Source: Eucalyptus grandis
Taxonomy: Eukaryota; Streptophyta; Magnoliopsida; Myrtales; Myrtaceae
Reading direction: 5' to 3'
Assembly: GCF_016545825.1 (NCBI RefSeq)
Contig: NC_052619.1
Span: 30,109,803 to 30,173,802 of the forward strand
DNA: 64,000 bases
Of this stretch, positions 37,514-48,968 are shown piece after piece (position 1 is the first letter of the stretch; each line of letters opens with the position of its first letter). A program made the position numbers and the translations under genes. A model generated the notes under the pieces. The model saw only the letters and a list, made by a program, of their open reading frames with translations. It was not told the origin of the DNA and ran no database searches.

Positions 37514-37832
37514 ACATATCCACAGTCCTCCCTTTATGTAGTAAAATGCGCAAAAGGCTACATCGATGTAAATATGTCCGCAGACTAAATTGAGATGATC
37601 TCGTAATAACCACGGGTGGTGGTTGCTTGTATGGGTATTGTAAAGAAAAGGCTAGACTGAATATTGGTAATGATGTCGGTTCCATCATTATACAGTGGTT
37701 TTTACTAAGGAATTCGGAATCTGGAGTTCTACCAAGAAATGAAAAAGTCTAGATCAATAATTGTAGGGAATTAAGAATCGGACTCTGCTTTTCTAGCTCA
37801 TTTCCTCCCTCTTGGATTTGGTCAAAAACGAA

Positions 37833-38407
37833 GGCTCTGTTCGTTCGTTCGTTCGTCTCGAAAAATAATTTCTGGAAAAACATTTTCAGATTTTTTTAGG
37901 CGTTTGTTTACTTGAAAATGAATTTCTTGGGAAAATGTTTTCCATCAAAGAAAAAAAAATTTCTAAAGTAAGGGGAAAAATGTTTTCCACTTTTGAAAAG
38001 TGAAAAACATTTATCTTTTTATCTCACACCTCTACAAATCTTCACTTCTTCCACCCCTTTCTTCTTTTTCTTTTCTTTTTTCATTCAAATTATTTTTAAT
38101 TTTCTTTTTTAATTCGAATTTTTTAATTTCCTTTTTCTTCTTTTTTTCTATTTTTTTCTTTTCTTTGTTTCTCATCTTTTTCTTTCTTGGCTAGTCGTCG
38201 GATCAAGTGAACCTCAAACTCATCGATCTCAAATTCGTGCTCGTCGATCTGGCCAGCCTCAAGCTTGACGCTCACGCTGATTAATTTGGTGAGCGGAAAA
38301 TATTTTCCTTACCGAACACCAGAAAAATATTGTTTTTTTCTTGGAAAATGAATTCTGGAAAAAATATTTTTCGAAAATAGCACATTTTCCACAAAACGAA
38401 CGGACCC
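37833..38407. mobile_element. TIR element private to duplication copy 2
   Basis: The left end GGCTCTGTTCGTTCGTTCG and the reverse complement of the right end, GGGTCCGTTCGTTTTGTGG, share GG(C/G)TC(T/C)GTTCGTT. Both flanks carry GAA. The interior has TTTTCC/GGAAAA inverted words, a long T-rich tract and a short core (about 38190-38285). The matching place in copy 1 (about 1290) lacks it. Confidence 0.55.
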
Positions 38408-38676
38408 GAAATGACGAAACTCTTTCATAAGGATGAGAAATGAAATTTTGTGGAAAGTTCCATCGATGATTTTTTTTTTGTGATATACAAGAAGCAAGGC
38501 AATTAACACCGGGAAGGTCAGATGTATTTTTCGAATGTGTAACTGTGGACTTGGTCTGCAAATAGAAGAAGCCTTGGTCCGATACCGTAACATTAATCAT
38601 GGTTTCACTTAGCGCGATTGCGTGAGGCGTAGGGTCAACTCTTTGTGGCGATGCTATATTATTTGTCGTTTGAAAA

Positions 38677-41145
38677 GGAAGACAAAACATCAGGCAATTG
38701 TAAAGCTTGATATGCAGAAAGCATATGACCGCATAGAATGGGACTTCGTGAGGGATCTAATGCTGCATATGGGATTCGATGCCAAATGGGTCTCCCTAAT
38801 TATGCAATGCATAACAACGGTTACTTTCAGCTTAAAGATCAATGGTGAACCAACCTCTTTCTTCCATCCATCGAGGGGTCTCAGACAAGGCGATCCCCTC
38901 TCACCCTATATCTTCATCCTGATATCCAATGTCTTAACCTGGATGTTGAAGAAAGCATTAGCAGAAGGTACACTCAAAGGAATACAGGTAAATAAACATT
39001 GCCCTCAGCTTTCACATTTGATGTTTGCCGATGATGTTATATGTTTTCTAGATGGGACTCTTACAGAATGCCAGAACCTTGCCCTCATATTAACCCAATA
39101 CTGCTATGCAACGGGACAATCAGTAAATTTGAATAAATCAGGGGTTTATTTTAGTGGACATTGCCCAGAAATTTTGAAACACAACCTGGCCACACAATTG
39201 CGAGTCCCATACTAAAGAAAACAGGTCAATACTTGGGCATACCTGCGAGTGGGGACAATCCAAAAATCGATGTTTTCGTGGATCTGGATAGAGTAAACTC
39301 CAAGTTAGCGGGATGGAAAGAAAAAATGCTTACAAAGGCTGGTAAGGAAGTGCTAATAAAGAGTGTGGTGCAATCCCTACCTACCTATGCCATGTCCATA
39401 TTTCAGCTGCCTGTTTCGATTTGCCGAGCTATAGAGCAATGGATTGCGTCTTTTTGGTGGCAGAACGGTGATGCGAAAAGAGGCCTGCATTGGAAAAGCG
39501 GGAAATGTTAAAAACTAGAAAAGATGCGGGCGGCATGGGCTTTAAGGATTTGATTACCTTCAATCGAGCCATGCTAGGTAAACGAGCTGGCGTCTAGTTT
39601 CCTCTCCTTCAGATCTATGGTGCGGAATGATTAAAGGGATTTATTTCCCTCATGGAGATCTATGGAACGCGTCCAAGGGCAATCGACCATCTTGGGGCTG
39701 GCGCAGCTTGTGCTTAGCGAGAGATACCATCAAAAGCAATGTTAAATGGTCAGTAGGGGATGGGAAATCAATTCACATAAGAGAAGACAGGTGGCTATCA
39801 CAAGGCATAATAGGTGGAACAGCAAACCACACAGAGCCTAAACTTGTGTCTGAACTGATCAATCCAGAATCCAGAGAATGGAAAAAGCAACTAATTGACA
39901 ATCATTATGAAGAACAAATTGCAAATGAAATTGTAGCAATTCCCCTACATCGGCAACCAATGCAAGACACACTAATATGGACGGGCGGTGGTTACGACAA
40001 TATTCTGTCAAGAGCGGATATAATGAAGCAAGAAAAATCACTAGCCACACAGATCAGAACCGGCCATCATGTTCCTTTCAACCGCCACGAACCTTGTGGA
40101 CACAAATTTGGAGTCTTGATGTGCCTCCAAAGGTTCGCTTCTTCATCTGGAGCCTATGCCAAAACGCCCTCCCGACGAAGGAAAACCTATATAGAAGAAA
40201 AATTGTAAGCGACCCACGATGCCCGGTGTGCAGTTCGAGTATGGAAACTACAGAGCACTTGCTATTTCTTTGTAAATGGACAAAGCGAGTATGGCAAGAC
40301 CCGATTTTTGAGCAGATCAGGCCAAACAACAACATCAATCGCACGGATCAGTGGCTTCTAACAGCTTTCCGAAGAGATCAGAACTTACCCGCTCGTGAAC
40401 TCATTAGTCGATCCTGTGGAACATCTGGAAGGCGAGAAACAACCGGATCTTCCGAGCAAAGGAACCCCAACCAGCAGATCTGCTGTTAATAGCAAAGGAA
40501 CAACAGTACACGCTCAACACGGGTAGATCGACAAAAGGCGAGCAAGATCTCAATCAAAACTCACCCGCGCACTGGAGGCCTCCGGAAGGGCAAAACCTGA
40601 AGTTGAATGTAGATGCGTCGTGGAGACCCGGAGATTTCCTCTGCTCTTCGCCGGTATAGCACGAGATGCGGCGGTAGGGTGCTCGGCGGCCGCGGCAACA
40701 GCTAGGGTTTCCTCGGCGGAGGCGAAGCGAAGCTCAAGCAATTCTTCACGGGATTTCGTTTCTGCACGAACTCAAGCCGAACCACGTGCGAGATCTTGGA
40801 AGTCCAACCGAAGCTACTTCATAGAAAGCGGCGTTGTTCTGCTGCAGGTAGAAATGGTCATGGGCTGGGCCGCACATACATGGGACCTTAAAGAAATTGT
40901 TCACAGGTGTAAGCATGGGCTTCAACGGGACAATGACTTCACGGTGATTTATAGCCCACGAGAAACTAATGCAGCAGCGGATTGGATTGCTCGACACCAT
41001 CGACAAAACACCCTCCCACGTAATGGGTGTCTTCCCCCTCTCCCCCTATGGAATATATTATGCGCAGATCTTTCCCCTTCTGTGGTTTGTAAGACTTCTC
41101 TTAATTAAGTAATAGTCACTTCTATTTTGACCAAAAAAAAAAAAA
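38677..41145 (+). mobile_element. 5'-truncated non-LTR retrotransposon (LINE, L1-type with RNase H), broken
   Basis: In order: reverse transcriptase starting KLDMQKAYDRIEWDF, with RQGDPLSPYIF and the FADD motif (39024-39035); then GQYLGIPASG and the YAMSIFQLP thumb region in another frame; the plant zf-RVT region (VPPKVRFFIWSLCQNALPT, CPVC..ETTEHLLFLC, about 40115-40300); an RNase H-like tail with LNVDASW at about 40600; and a poly-A at 41133-41145. The first half of a full element (ORF1, endonuclease, RT start) is missing. Frameshifts at about 39205, 39510 and 40040 and later inactivate it. It sits between GTTTGAAA and CGTGGCG, which are adjacent in duplication copy 1 (as GTTTGAAACATGG). No clear target-site duplication remains. 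Confidence 0.9.
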
Positions 41146-41726
41146 CGTGGCGTTGCACCTTTCAGGCTCCAAGCTGTCTGAATTAACCGGATATGGAGTC
41201 GAAATGAGCACAATTTCTTCATAACTAAGGCAATTTTATTGGCAAAGAAGCCCCAATCTCACTCTTTGGTGCCGTTTGGTTACTTGGAATGAGGTGAAAC
41301 GGAGAAAGAAATTGGGAATGAAAATCACTGCCCTGCTGCATTTCATTAGCACGAGGGAGCTGAGGAATGAGTGATAATCAATGGGAAGGAAGCTTTATTA
41401 AGAACGGAAGTAGACATAAGGATCAGCAACCATGTCTTGGATTTGGTTACTTTTGTGTCGTGAAAACTGAGGATGACAGATGATGTGGCAAATAAAATTG
41501 AGGATAAACTTTGGCAATTGTCCCTTTGTTTCTTGAAAATTACAACCCATAAAACTTTACGAATAATGCAACTACGCAATATCCATTTGAATGTTCGCTT
41601 GTTATAGTCATTAACGCGTTATTTTTTCCTCTGTTAGCGTGTGCAATGTATATGAACTTTGAGGGACAAAAGTATACATTCATCCCACGCTCTTCTTTAG
41701 TTGAAAAACTGATATAAATGATAATA

Positions 41727-43450
41727 TCATAGGATCGCAGTGTTTTTACTTCTTATGTGGCTTAAACACGTACTTTTACATGTATTGATCATATTACCCA
41801 TTGCTTTTTTCTCCTTTAAGCGTTGTACCCTACATAGTCAAATGTAGGGCCCTTGTAGGGTCCTTTTTTGAATTTGTTTCTTCATTTTCTTTCACTTTCC
41901 TTCTTGCTCTCGCTTAAGTTGAAGCATATTGCCGGTGCTTTTTCATCTTCCACCTCTGATACCTCCATGCACACCAATAATGGGTGGTCTCACAGAGCCT
42001 CACGGGCTTCCTCTCTACCTCACCATCACCCCTTGAAAACCTTTGGCGTGTCTAGCAAAATCACCCTATGCAAGCACAAGCTTCTTTGAGATGTAATTCT
42101 CTACGGCATACTTTGATTCTAGCGATGATTTCTGAAAATTAAACGAAATGATTGAGGCGCTTGAGCCAATGAGCAAAGATTTGAATGTAAAGAGGATAAC
42201 TCTTATGCATCTACAACTGGCTATCTAAGAGGATAAAGAGCTTGACATTCTTATCAAGGAATCATCGTGGGTAGGAGTGATCATGATCCAAGTTGGGCTG
42301 GTCCAACACTTAATCTAGAGATCAACTTGCACAATATTAGTCCCCAATTTTTGGGACCAAGGACTAACTCGATTGAGGCGGGGACCAAGGATCGGACCAA
42401 CCCTATGGGTTTGGTCCAATTTTAGGATTAATCCGGGACTAACCGATAATTATTTTGTTTCATTTTTTGTATTCTCAAAAAAGACGAACCTATTATTTCA
42501 AATTACAAATCCATCAACATGGACGAGTCACGAGATGAGAGCGAATCGTGATGCATGCGAACAGAGGTAAGCTACAAGATGAGTAGTGAACAACGAGCGT
42601 TGCTCACAAGCAAATAGGGTTATTAATTAAGGTTTTGTTTCCTTCAATTATTCGGAGACGAGCAAGGCCAGAGAAGAGAGGCAAGCGGCAAGCCGCGTGA
42701 GCGTCGAGTGGCGAGTGAGGTGAGTGTCAAGTGTGGTTAGCGTTGCGTGGCTGAGCGGGCGAGATTGCTCACGAGCAAAAAGTTGTTTCTTTCAAGTAAA
42801 AATTGAAGAGGATAAAGAAGAAAGAAGAGGATAAAAAGGAAAGGAGAACAAGAGTACTAAGAAGGAGGGCACTGTTTGATGCCATTTAATGCCATTTAAC
42901 ATCGTTTAAGTTAGAGTAACACTATCTAAGTTAGGGATCGCTCTTTAGAATCGATTTTTAACATATCATAAATAATATATCTAAAATATATTATATATAA
43001 ATATAATATATGATGCATATAATCGGGGTTGGTTTGAGTTGAATCAACCTAAGCTCCCAAAATCGATGATCAATTCACACGGTGTTGATCAAGAGATTTC
43101 AGGATAAAAATTGATCCTCTCGAGAACTTGACCAGAATTTGCAAGGTTGGGCTGACTAAGGGTTGGTCCAAGGTTGACCCTAGATTGATGCTCACCCTCA
43201 ATCATAAAAGAAGGCGACATCATTAGATCGAAAAGTTCTTAATCAAGAAAATCACCAAGATGGAAAAGGAAAGTGGAAAAGAAGAAGAAGAAGAAACGAA
43301 TAAAAAAAATCTCAAATAGGCTTCACTTTTGACTCTTTGTGAGTACAACATGGAAAAAATGAGGGGTAGTATAATCAATATACCATAAAAGGGAGTGTTA
43401 AAGTCAAATGAGGAGCGGAAATAAGGCGAGTACGCTATCTATACAAAATA
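41727..43450. mobile_element. Insertion block private to duplication copy 2, with a hAT-like element
   Basis: The sequences on either side are contiguous in copy 1 (around 7925-7960). Within it, about 42268-43193 has ends TAGGAGTGATCATGATCCAAG and, reverse-complemented from the right, TGAGGGTGAGCATCAATCTAG, with GGTCCAA/TTGGACC words inverted. This looks like a hAT MITE, but its 8-bp duplication is unclear. The short ORFs at 41868-42089 and 42373-42570 have no recognisable domain. Confidence 0.45.
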
Positions 43451-44700
43451 ATAAAAAGTTGTTTAATATGACCACTTCTCCAAAACTAAATAAGATATTT
43501 TAGGAAAACAGATAAACACAATTTAAATAAATAGGAAAGATGCCTCGACAGCAAAATTGTAAACGTAAAAAATTGGTTTCTCACTAAGTATATATAAATG
43601 TTTAATCAACGTGAAAAATCATTGATTAATGAAAATAAAATACATTTTATAAAAGAAAATGATGTCCTCAACTTATAAAAGGAAATGATTTATCACAATG
43701 CAAAGTGATATTTCTAAACATTTTATTGATCAATAACTTTTTTCTAAATGAGTCAACTATTTCACATGATTATTTAAATTTTGTAATTTCATCTTTTCTC
43801 ATTAAATATGGTTGTGTTTGTTTTTTCTTTTTTTGAAATATCATATTGGTACTATTAGTACATCCGTTAAAATCTTGACAATTCTTCTTATCAATATTAC
43901 TAATGAAATTAGTTTCTCATAAATGAATATATAAGCCAGTTTATTTTTCTCCGGTCTCTTTAATCTTTGCATTTCTTTCTACAGAATTCAAGGGTAAAGA
44001 GAGTTCATCTTTGAAAAAAAAAAAGAGATGAAAATTTCTTTTTGACCCGTCAGAAGTCACTTGCATTTCACATATTACCGGAGAATACAGTGAAGGGTTA
44101 CGCAATAACAAAATGAAAGTTTAAAGGATAATGTGTAACAATTGCAAGTTTATAAGCACCCATATACTACTTTAAATTCTCAAAATTCGAGGGAATTTTG
44201 CGCAATTTTCTTTTTTTCACAGACACCCAAAAGGGATATTAAATTCCCCTGGTAGATTCCTCTACTCTTTTCTTTCATAACTTAAAAAAAAAAAAAAAAA
44301 AGTTTTGCAGCCTGATAAATGAAAGATTTCAGCACAATGCTTAGGCAAAGTTAAGTGGGTATGTATATATAGACTTATAATGATTAACTTCACTTTCATC
44401 CATCTTTTCTTGAACCCAATTCAACCCATGCTTGTGGAACCGTCAGGGTTTTAAGTCCTCAACGTAAGTTCCGACCCAGTCGCTCCTTCGCTTCCATTTC
44501 TCCTGCTTTCGTCTCTCTTTCCCGTCGCTCTAATCTGACCCGTGCGGATCAAGAAGAGACACACTCCCTCAGTGGGTCTTGAACAGTATATAATTCGCTG
44601 TTCATGGTCCTGTCTCTCTCGTCTTGCAGTTCCATATAGCACTTCACAGCGTGTTGCAATTTCAGTGCCTTTTCAACTTTCTGGTGGTTGTGCATCGTGG

Positions 44701-44997
44701 GTAAGCGTTATTCTGTTGATTTTCTGGCGCCAAGCTGATCCTGTGGTGTTCAATGTAGTGGTATCGCCATGCACACCACCTGTTTGATGAATGTCTCAGG
44801 ATACACACGCACACACATACACACACATATTTTTCCCCCCTGAAACCATGTTGAAATACCTAAACACTGTTATTGGTTGTCAAGGCTGGGTTTTTCATTT
44901 GGTGACCGAACCTGCTTTATTAGTATATGGTAAACTTAGATTTCTGACGCTAGTCTCAATTCGTTGCTCATGCACTTTTTTTTTTGGTTGGAAGCAG
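44701..44997 (+). other. Likely 5'-UTR intron of the PPR gene
   Basis: Donor TGG|GTAAGCG at 44701 and acceptor GAAGCAG|GG ending at 44997 after a T-rich tract. Contains an ACACAC-type microsatellite at about 44803-44830. Inferred from splice signals only; transcript data are absent. Confidence 0.4.
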
Positions 44998-45079
44998 GGT
45001 AGATTCTAGAGTGGAAGAATGAGAGGCCAGAGATGATACTGGGATTCGAAGTATTCAATGGCAATAAGAAAAGTCAATA

Positions 45080-47113
45080 GTGAAAATGCATTCCTTTTCG
45101 AGAGCACTTCCTCATTTGTGCAAAAATTGTATTGGACCATCTTCATTGAATGTTCCCTCCATTTATAGCCGGTGGCTTCTTCAGATCCCCAAGTTTAATT
45201 CTTCCACACCCTTTACTCATGAACAGTTTCGTTCATCTGAAATTCCGTCACAACCCAGTCCAAATTACAGACCAACCGAACCTGGGAACTGCAACACTTC
45301 TCAAGCAGGCTCAAAAGCTGGACCAGGCCCTGTCTACCTTGAAAACATCCATGACAATTGTGCAGATGAAGGAAGGCGTGATGAGTTTGCCACAGATGTG
45401 GAAAAGATATATAGGATTCTGAGGAACTTTCATTCTAGAGCTCCCAAAATGGAGCTTGCCTTACAAGAATCTGGAATTATCATGCGGTCAGGATTGACAG
45501 AGCGAGTGTTGAACCGCTGTGGTGATGCAGGCAATTTGGGTTACAGCTTCTTTGTGTGGGCTTCAAAGCAGCCGGGTTATAGGCATAGCTATGATGTCTA
45601 TAAAGCAATGGTTAGGATTTTAGGGAAAATGAGGCATTTCGGTGCTGTCTGGGCTTTACTTGAGGAGATGAGAAAGGAGAACCCTCAGTTGATATCACCA
45701 GAGCTGTTCATTATCTTGATGAGGAGGTTTGCGTCATCCAGAATGGTGAAGAAAGCGATAGAAGTCCTGGATGAGATGCCCAAGTATGGCTGTGAGCCAG
45801 ATGAATATGCATTTGGTTGCTTGTTGGATGCTTTGTGTAAAAATGGTAGTGTAAAAGAAGCAGCTGCTTTGTTCGGAGAAATGAAATATCGGTTCACACC
45901 AGGTATTAAGCACTTCACATCACTGCTTTATGGCTGGTGTAGAGAAGGGAAGCTTTTGGAGGCAAAACATGTGTTGGTGCAAATGAGAGAGGCTGGTTTT
46001 GAACCAGATATTGTGGTCTACAACAATCTCCTGAGTGGATATGCGCGTGCGCACAAAATGGCAGATGCATACGATCTGTTGAAAGAGATGAAGCGAAAAG
46101 GTTGTGAGCCTAACACAGCTTCTTATACTACTCTAATACAAGCTCTATGTTCTCGAGAAAAAATGGAGGAGGCTGCGCGCATGTTGCTTGAGATGCACAG
46201 GAGCAACTGCGAGGCAGATGGTGTGACGTACGCTACACTGATTAGTGGCTTTTGCAAATGTGGTAAACTTGATAATGCTTATGAGCTACTGGATAGGATG
46301 ATACAGCAAGGTCATACCCCATGTGCAACAACTTATTTGCCTATTATGTTGGCTCATGAGAAGAATGAGGAGCTGGAAGAGTGTTTGGAACTCATCGAGG
46401 AAATGAAGAAGATCGGTTGTGTTCCCGACATTAGCATCTACAATGTGTTGATCAGGTTAGCATGTAAGCTGGCAGAGATTAAGGAAGGTGTTGAGCTTTG
46501 GAATCAAATGGAAACAAGTGGGCTTAGTCCAGGTCTGGACAGTTTTGTTATCATGATTCATGGACTCATGGCACACGGTCATCTAGTTGAAGCATGCGAT
46601 TATTTTAAAGAGATGGTGGGAAGAGGTCTTTTATCAGCTCCTAATTATGGCACATTGAAAGACTTGCTAAATTCTCTTTTAAGAGCAGAAAAACTTGAAA
46701 TGGCTAAAGACGTTTGGAATTGCATTGTGACGAAAGGATGTGATCTCAATGTTTATGCCTGGACAATCTGGATTCATGCACTCTTCTCAAATGGGCATGT
46801 TAAAGAGGCGTGTTCGTATTGCTTGGACATGATGGATGCAGATGTAATGCCGCAACCAGATACATTTGCTAAGCTCATGCGGGGCCTTAGGAAGCTGTAT
46901 AACCGACAAATTGCAGCAGAGATAACCGAGAAAGTGAGAAAGATGGCTGCCGATAGACAGATCACTTTTAAGATGTACAAAAGGCGAGGTGAGAGAGACT
47001 TGAAAGAAAAAATCAAGGCAAAAGGGGATGGGAGGAAGACGAGGGCTCAGAGACGCCGGCGGGGGCGGCGCCCTGGCCATGCTAAAGCAGATATCTCATC
47101 AGGGCTCAGTTGA
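45080..47113 (+). CDS. Pentatricopeptide repeat (PPR) protein, P class, probably mitochondrial
   Basis: A single open exon of 677 codons. The first 40 or so residues are rich in Ser/Arg/Leu with almost no acid (MKMHSFSRALPHLCKNC), as in a mitochondrial presequence. From about residue 170 to 620 there is a run of about a dozen 35-residue PPR motifs, for example ALCKNGSVKEAAALFGEM, YGWCREGKLLEAKHVLVQM and SGYARAHKMADAYDLLKEM. There is no E or DYW ending, so it is P class. P-class proteins bind organelle RNA by one base per repeat and affect stability, splicing or translation. The C-terminus is strongly basic (KTRAQRRRRGRRPGHAKA). Overall order and wording closely resemble Arabidopsis At5g65820. 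Codon use and frame are clean, so it should be functional. The RNA target is unknown. Confidence 0.92.
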   Translation: MKMHSFSRALPHLCKNCIGPSSLNVPSIYSRWLLQIPKFNSSTPFTHEQFRSSEIPSQPSPNYRPTEPGNCNTSQAGSKAGPGPVYLENIHDNCADEGRRDEFATDVEKIYRILRNFHSRAPKMELALQESGIIMRSGLTERVLNRCGDAGNLGYSFFVWASKQPGYRHSYDVYKAMVRILGKMRHFGAVWALLEEMRKENPQLISPELFIILMRRFASSRMVKKAIEVLDEMPKYGCEPDEYAFGCLLDALCKNGSVKEAAALFGEMKYRFTPGIKHFTSLLYGWCREGKLLEAKHVLVQMREAGFEPDIVVYNNLLSGYARAHKMADAYDLLKEMKRKGCEPNTASYTTLIQALCSREKMEEAARMLLEMHRSNCEADGVTYATLISGFCKCGKLDNAYELLDRMIQQGHTPCATTYLPIMLAHEKNEELEECLELIEEMKKIGCVPDISIYNVLIRLACKLAEIKEGVELWNQMETSGLSPGLDSFVIMIHGLMAHGHLVEACDYFKEMVGRGLLSAPNYGTLKDLLNSLLRAEKLEMAKDVWNCIVTKGCDLNVYAWTIWIHALFSNGHVKEACSYCLDMMDADVMPQPDTFAKLMRGLRKLYNRQIAAEITEKVRKMAADRQITFKMYKRRGERDLKEKIKAKGDGRKTRAQRRRRGRRPGHAKADISSGLS

Positions 47114-48661
47114 TGGGATCCTGCATGCTAGTGCAGGGTGGGGGAGTGTCAGGAGCTAACATTGTGGAAATTGTTCGATTCGTTACGCTTATTCAGGGTT
47201 GTGTACCCGCCAGGTATACCTGTTAATCACATTTAGTTGTGAAATAAAATGAAAATGTTCATTCTATACGTAGAGCATGACTGAATCAACCAGACCTGAT
47301 ATCAGCTCGCAATATTGATTTAAGAGCTTTTGAATAGAGAAAATTTGTTAAAAAAGAAAAATCTCCTGATCATCCTCACAAGGTGTGATACTTGTTATGG
47401 TATGATGAATGCTACATAGTTCTTATTCATTCAAGTGTTGGGTTTTGTGACAAATAAAAATGACATATTAAAGTTAAATAAATGGAAGTATCCTTATGGC
47501 ATCGACAAATTAAAGTTAATCAAGTGAAATTATTTGGGAGAAATAAAGTTGATTCTGATAATCTTGGTATTCATTCGCGCATATTTGAGCGTCCGTTAGA
47601 AACAAAATTACAGTTTAGATAGTATGAAAAGGAAAATAAAAATGATGGAATGCAAAAATGGGAGGCATAACGAATAATATCCATGGTAAGGTGACGTGAA
47701 GCTCTTGAGTTCTCATAAGAAATTGTATGTGCTTAAAACATTGTAGCCCCTAATGATTGGCTTTTGTTTAATGCCAGACGCCTCAAAGGTTTAGAAACAT
47801 AGAGACCTACACCCCGAGTTGGGGCTTGGCTGAGACATCGGGAGTTTTCAGCTCAAGAATTAAAGGTCACCATTGAATTCATAATTGCGTGCAAATTGCT
47901 ATTCATTATGACCGCATATACGACTAAAGCCCAGAATTTAATTGAAGCCCTGAATTTAACTGAATCATAAGGCTTGCACGTTGCTCCACAAGCCTTTCAG
48001 GTTGTCAGACCGGGATGTATAGGAAAAAGACGTAGATTTTGGTATTTCAATCTGTCGTGAAATCATGTAAGAACTTATCGATAATGTCTTTTGATAATTC
48101 TTTTTTTTTTTTTTGCGAGCAAAATTATCTTACTATTACACAAACCGAACCTAACCCCGCCACTAGTCCTCTGAACAAAGTTTTTCCTGTATTATAAAGA
48201 TGTTAACGAACATGATAGGATAGTTCCGACCAAAACCAAAAGAAAAAAAACATGATAGGATAGTTGAACGACACAGTATGCCGCATGAACAAATACGTTT
48301 GGGAAACCGTAACTATTGATAAAAATTATCATTGAGGTGCCTAGAGAGGGTCACTAAGAAGTGTTGAATCTTGACAACACCTCACCTCAAATCATTTCCA
48401 TACCATGCTATTCCTAGAGGGTCATTGAATGTGTTCAACAAAACAGTATGCCACGTGAACAAATATGTTCGGGAAATCATAACTACTGGTAAACATTATC
48501 ATTGAGGTACCCAGAGAGTTTTTCTTATGAACATGTCAAACTAATATAACTATTTAAAAGATCATTGGAGGGTATTTGAATAGACAATATGCTTTAAGAA
48601 TGTTACAATGACCAACCCAAATTTTCTTTGCCAAACAATACTTCGTTTTATCTTCTACATA
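47114..48661. other. Intergenic region, including an imperfect ~168-bp tandem repeat
   Basis: The 3' UTR of the PPR gene probably ends in the first 150 bp (AATAAAATGAAAAT at about 47243). At about 48260-48600 a unit with CAGTATGCC(G/A)C(A/G)TGAACAAATA and TTATCATTGAGGT is present twice (48276 and 48444), and a worn third part is present near 48582. No gene is seen. Confidence 0.6.
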
Positions 48662-48968
48662 ACCTGAAAATATCAAATACAACATATGACCCTCACGTTT
48701 GCCACCTCTATATAGTCACCGACATCCTTCCTCAGTCGACAAACATGTTATATGGCAACATTATAACATGTTTCTAATTCTCCGGATGATATGGTCAAGG
48801 AATGAATGACCCAAACCTGAAAAAATACAAATACAACATAACTTGACCCTCACGTTTGCCACCTCTACATAGTCACCGACATCCTTCCTCAGTCAACAAA
48901 CATGTTATATGGCAACATTATAACATGTTTCTAATTCTCCGGATAATATCGTCAAGGAATGAATGACC
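48662..48968. repeat. 154-bp tandem duplication reaching into the last exon of the DUF7795-like gene
   Basis: Unit 1 is 48662-48815 and unit 2 is 48816-48968. Both contain GACCCTCACGTTTGCCACCT, GTTATATGGCAACATTATAA and CTAATTCTCCGGAT(G/A)ATAT, then (G/C)GTCAAGGAATGAATGACC. The unit-2 end encodes the last codons and stop of the gene, so unit 1 carries a spare copy of that end in the 3' UTR or flank. Confidence 0.85.

Larger units (their letters stand above)
36905..44165 (+). repeat. Segmental duplication, copy 2
   Basis: Collinear with 540-1838 and 7660-8640. Private insertions in this copy are a TIR element (37833-38407), a LINE (38677-41145) and a mixed block (about 41727-43450). Direct orientation, with the two PRCP last exons 36.4 kb apart. 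The stretch 43455-44165 matches 7960-8640 and holds no gene. Confidence 0.85.
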
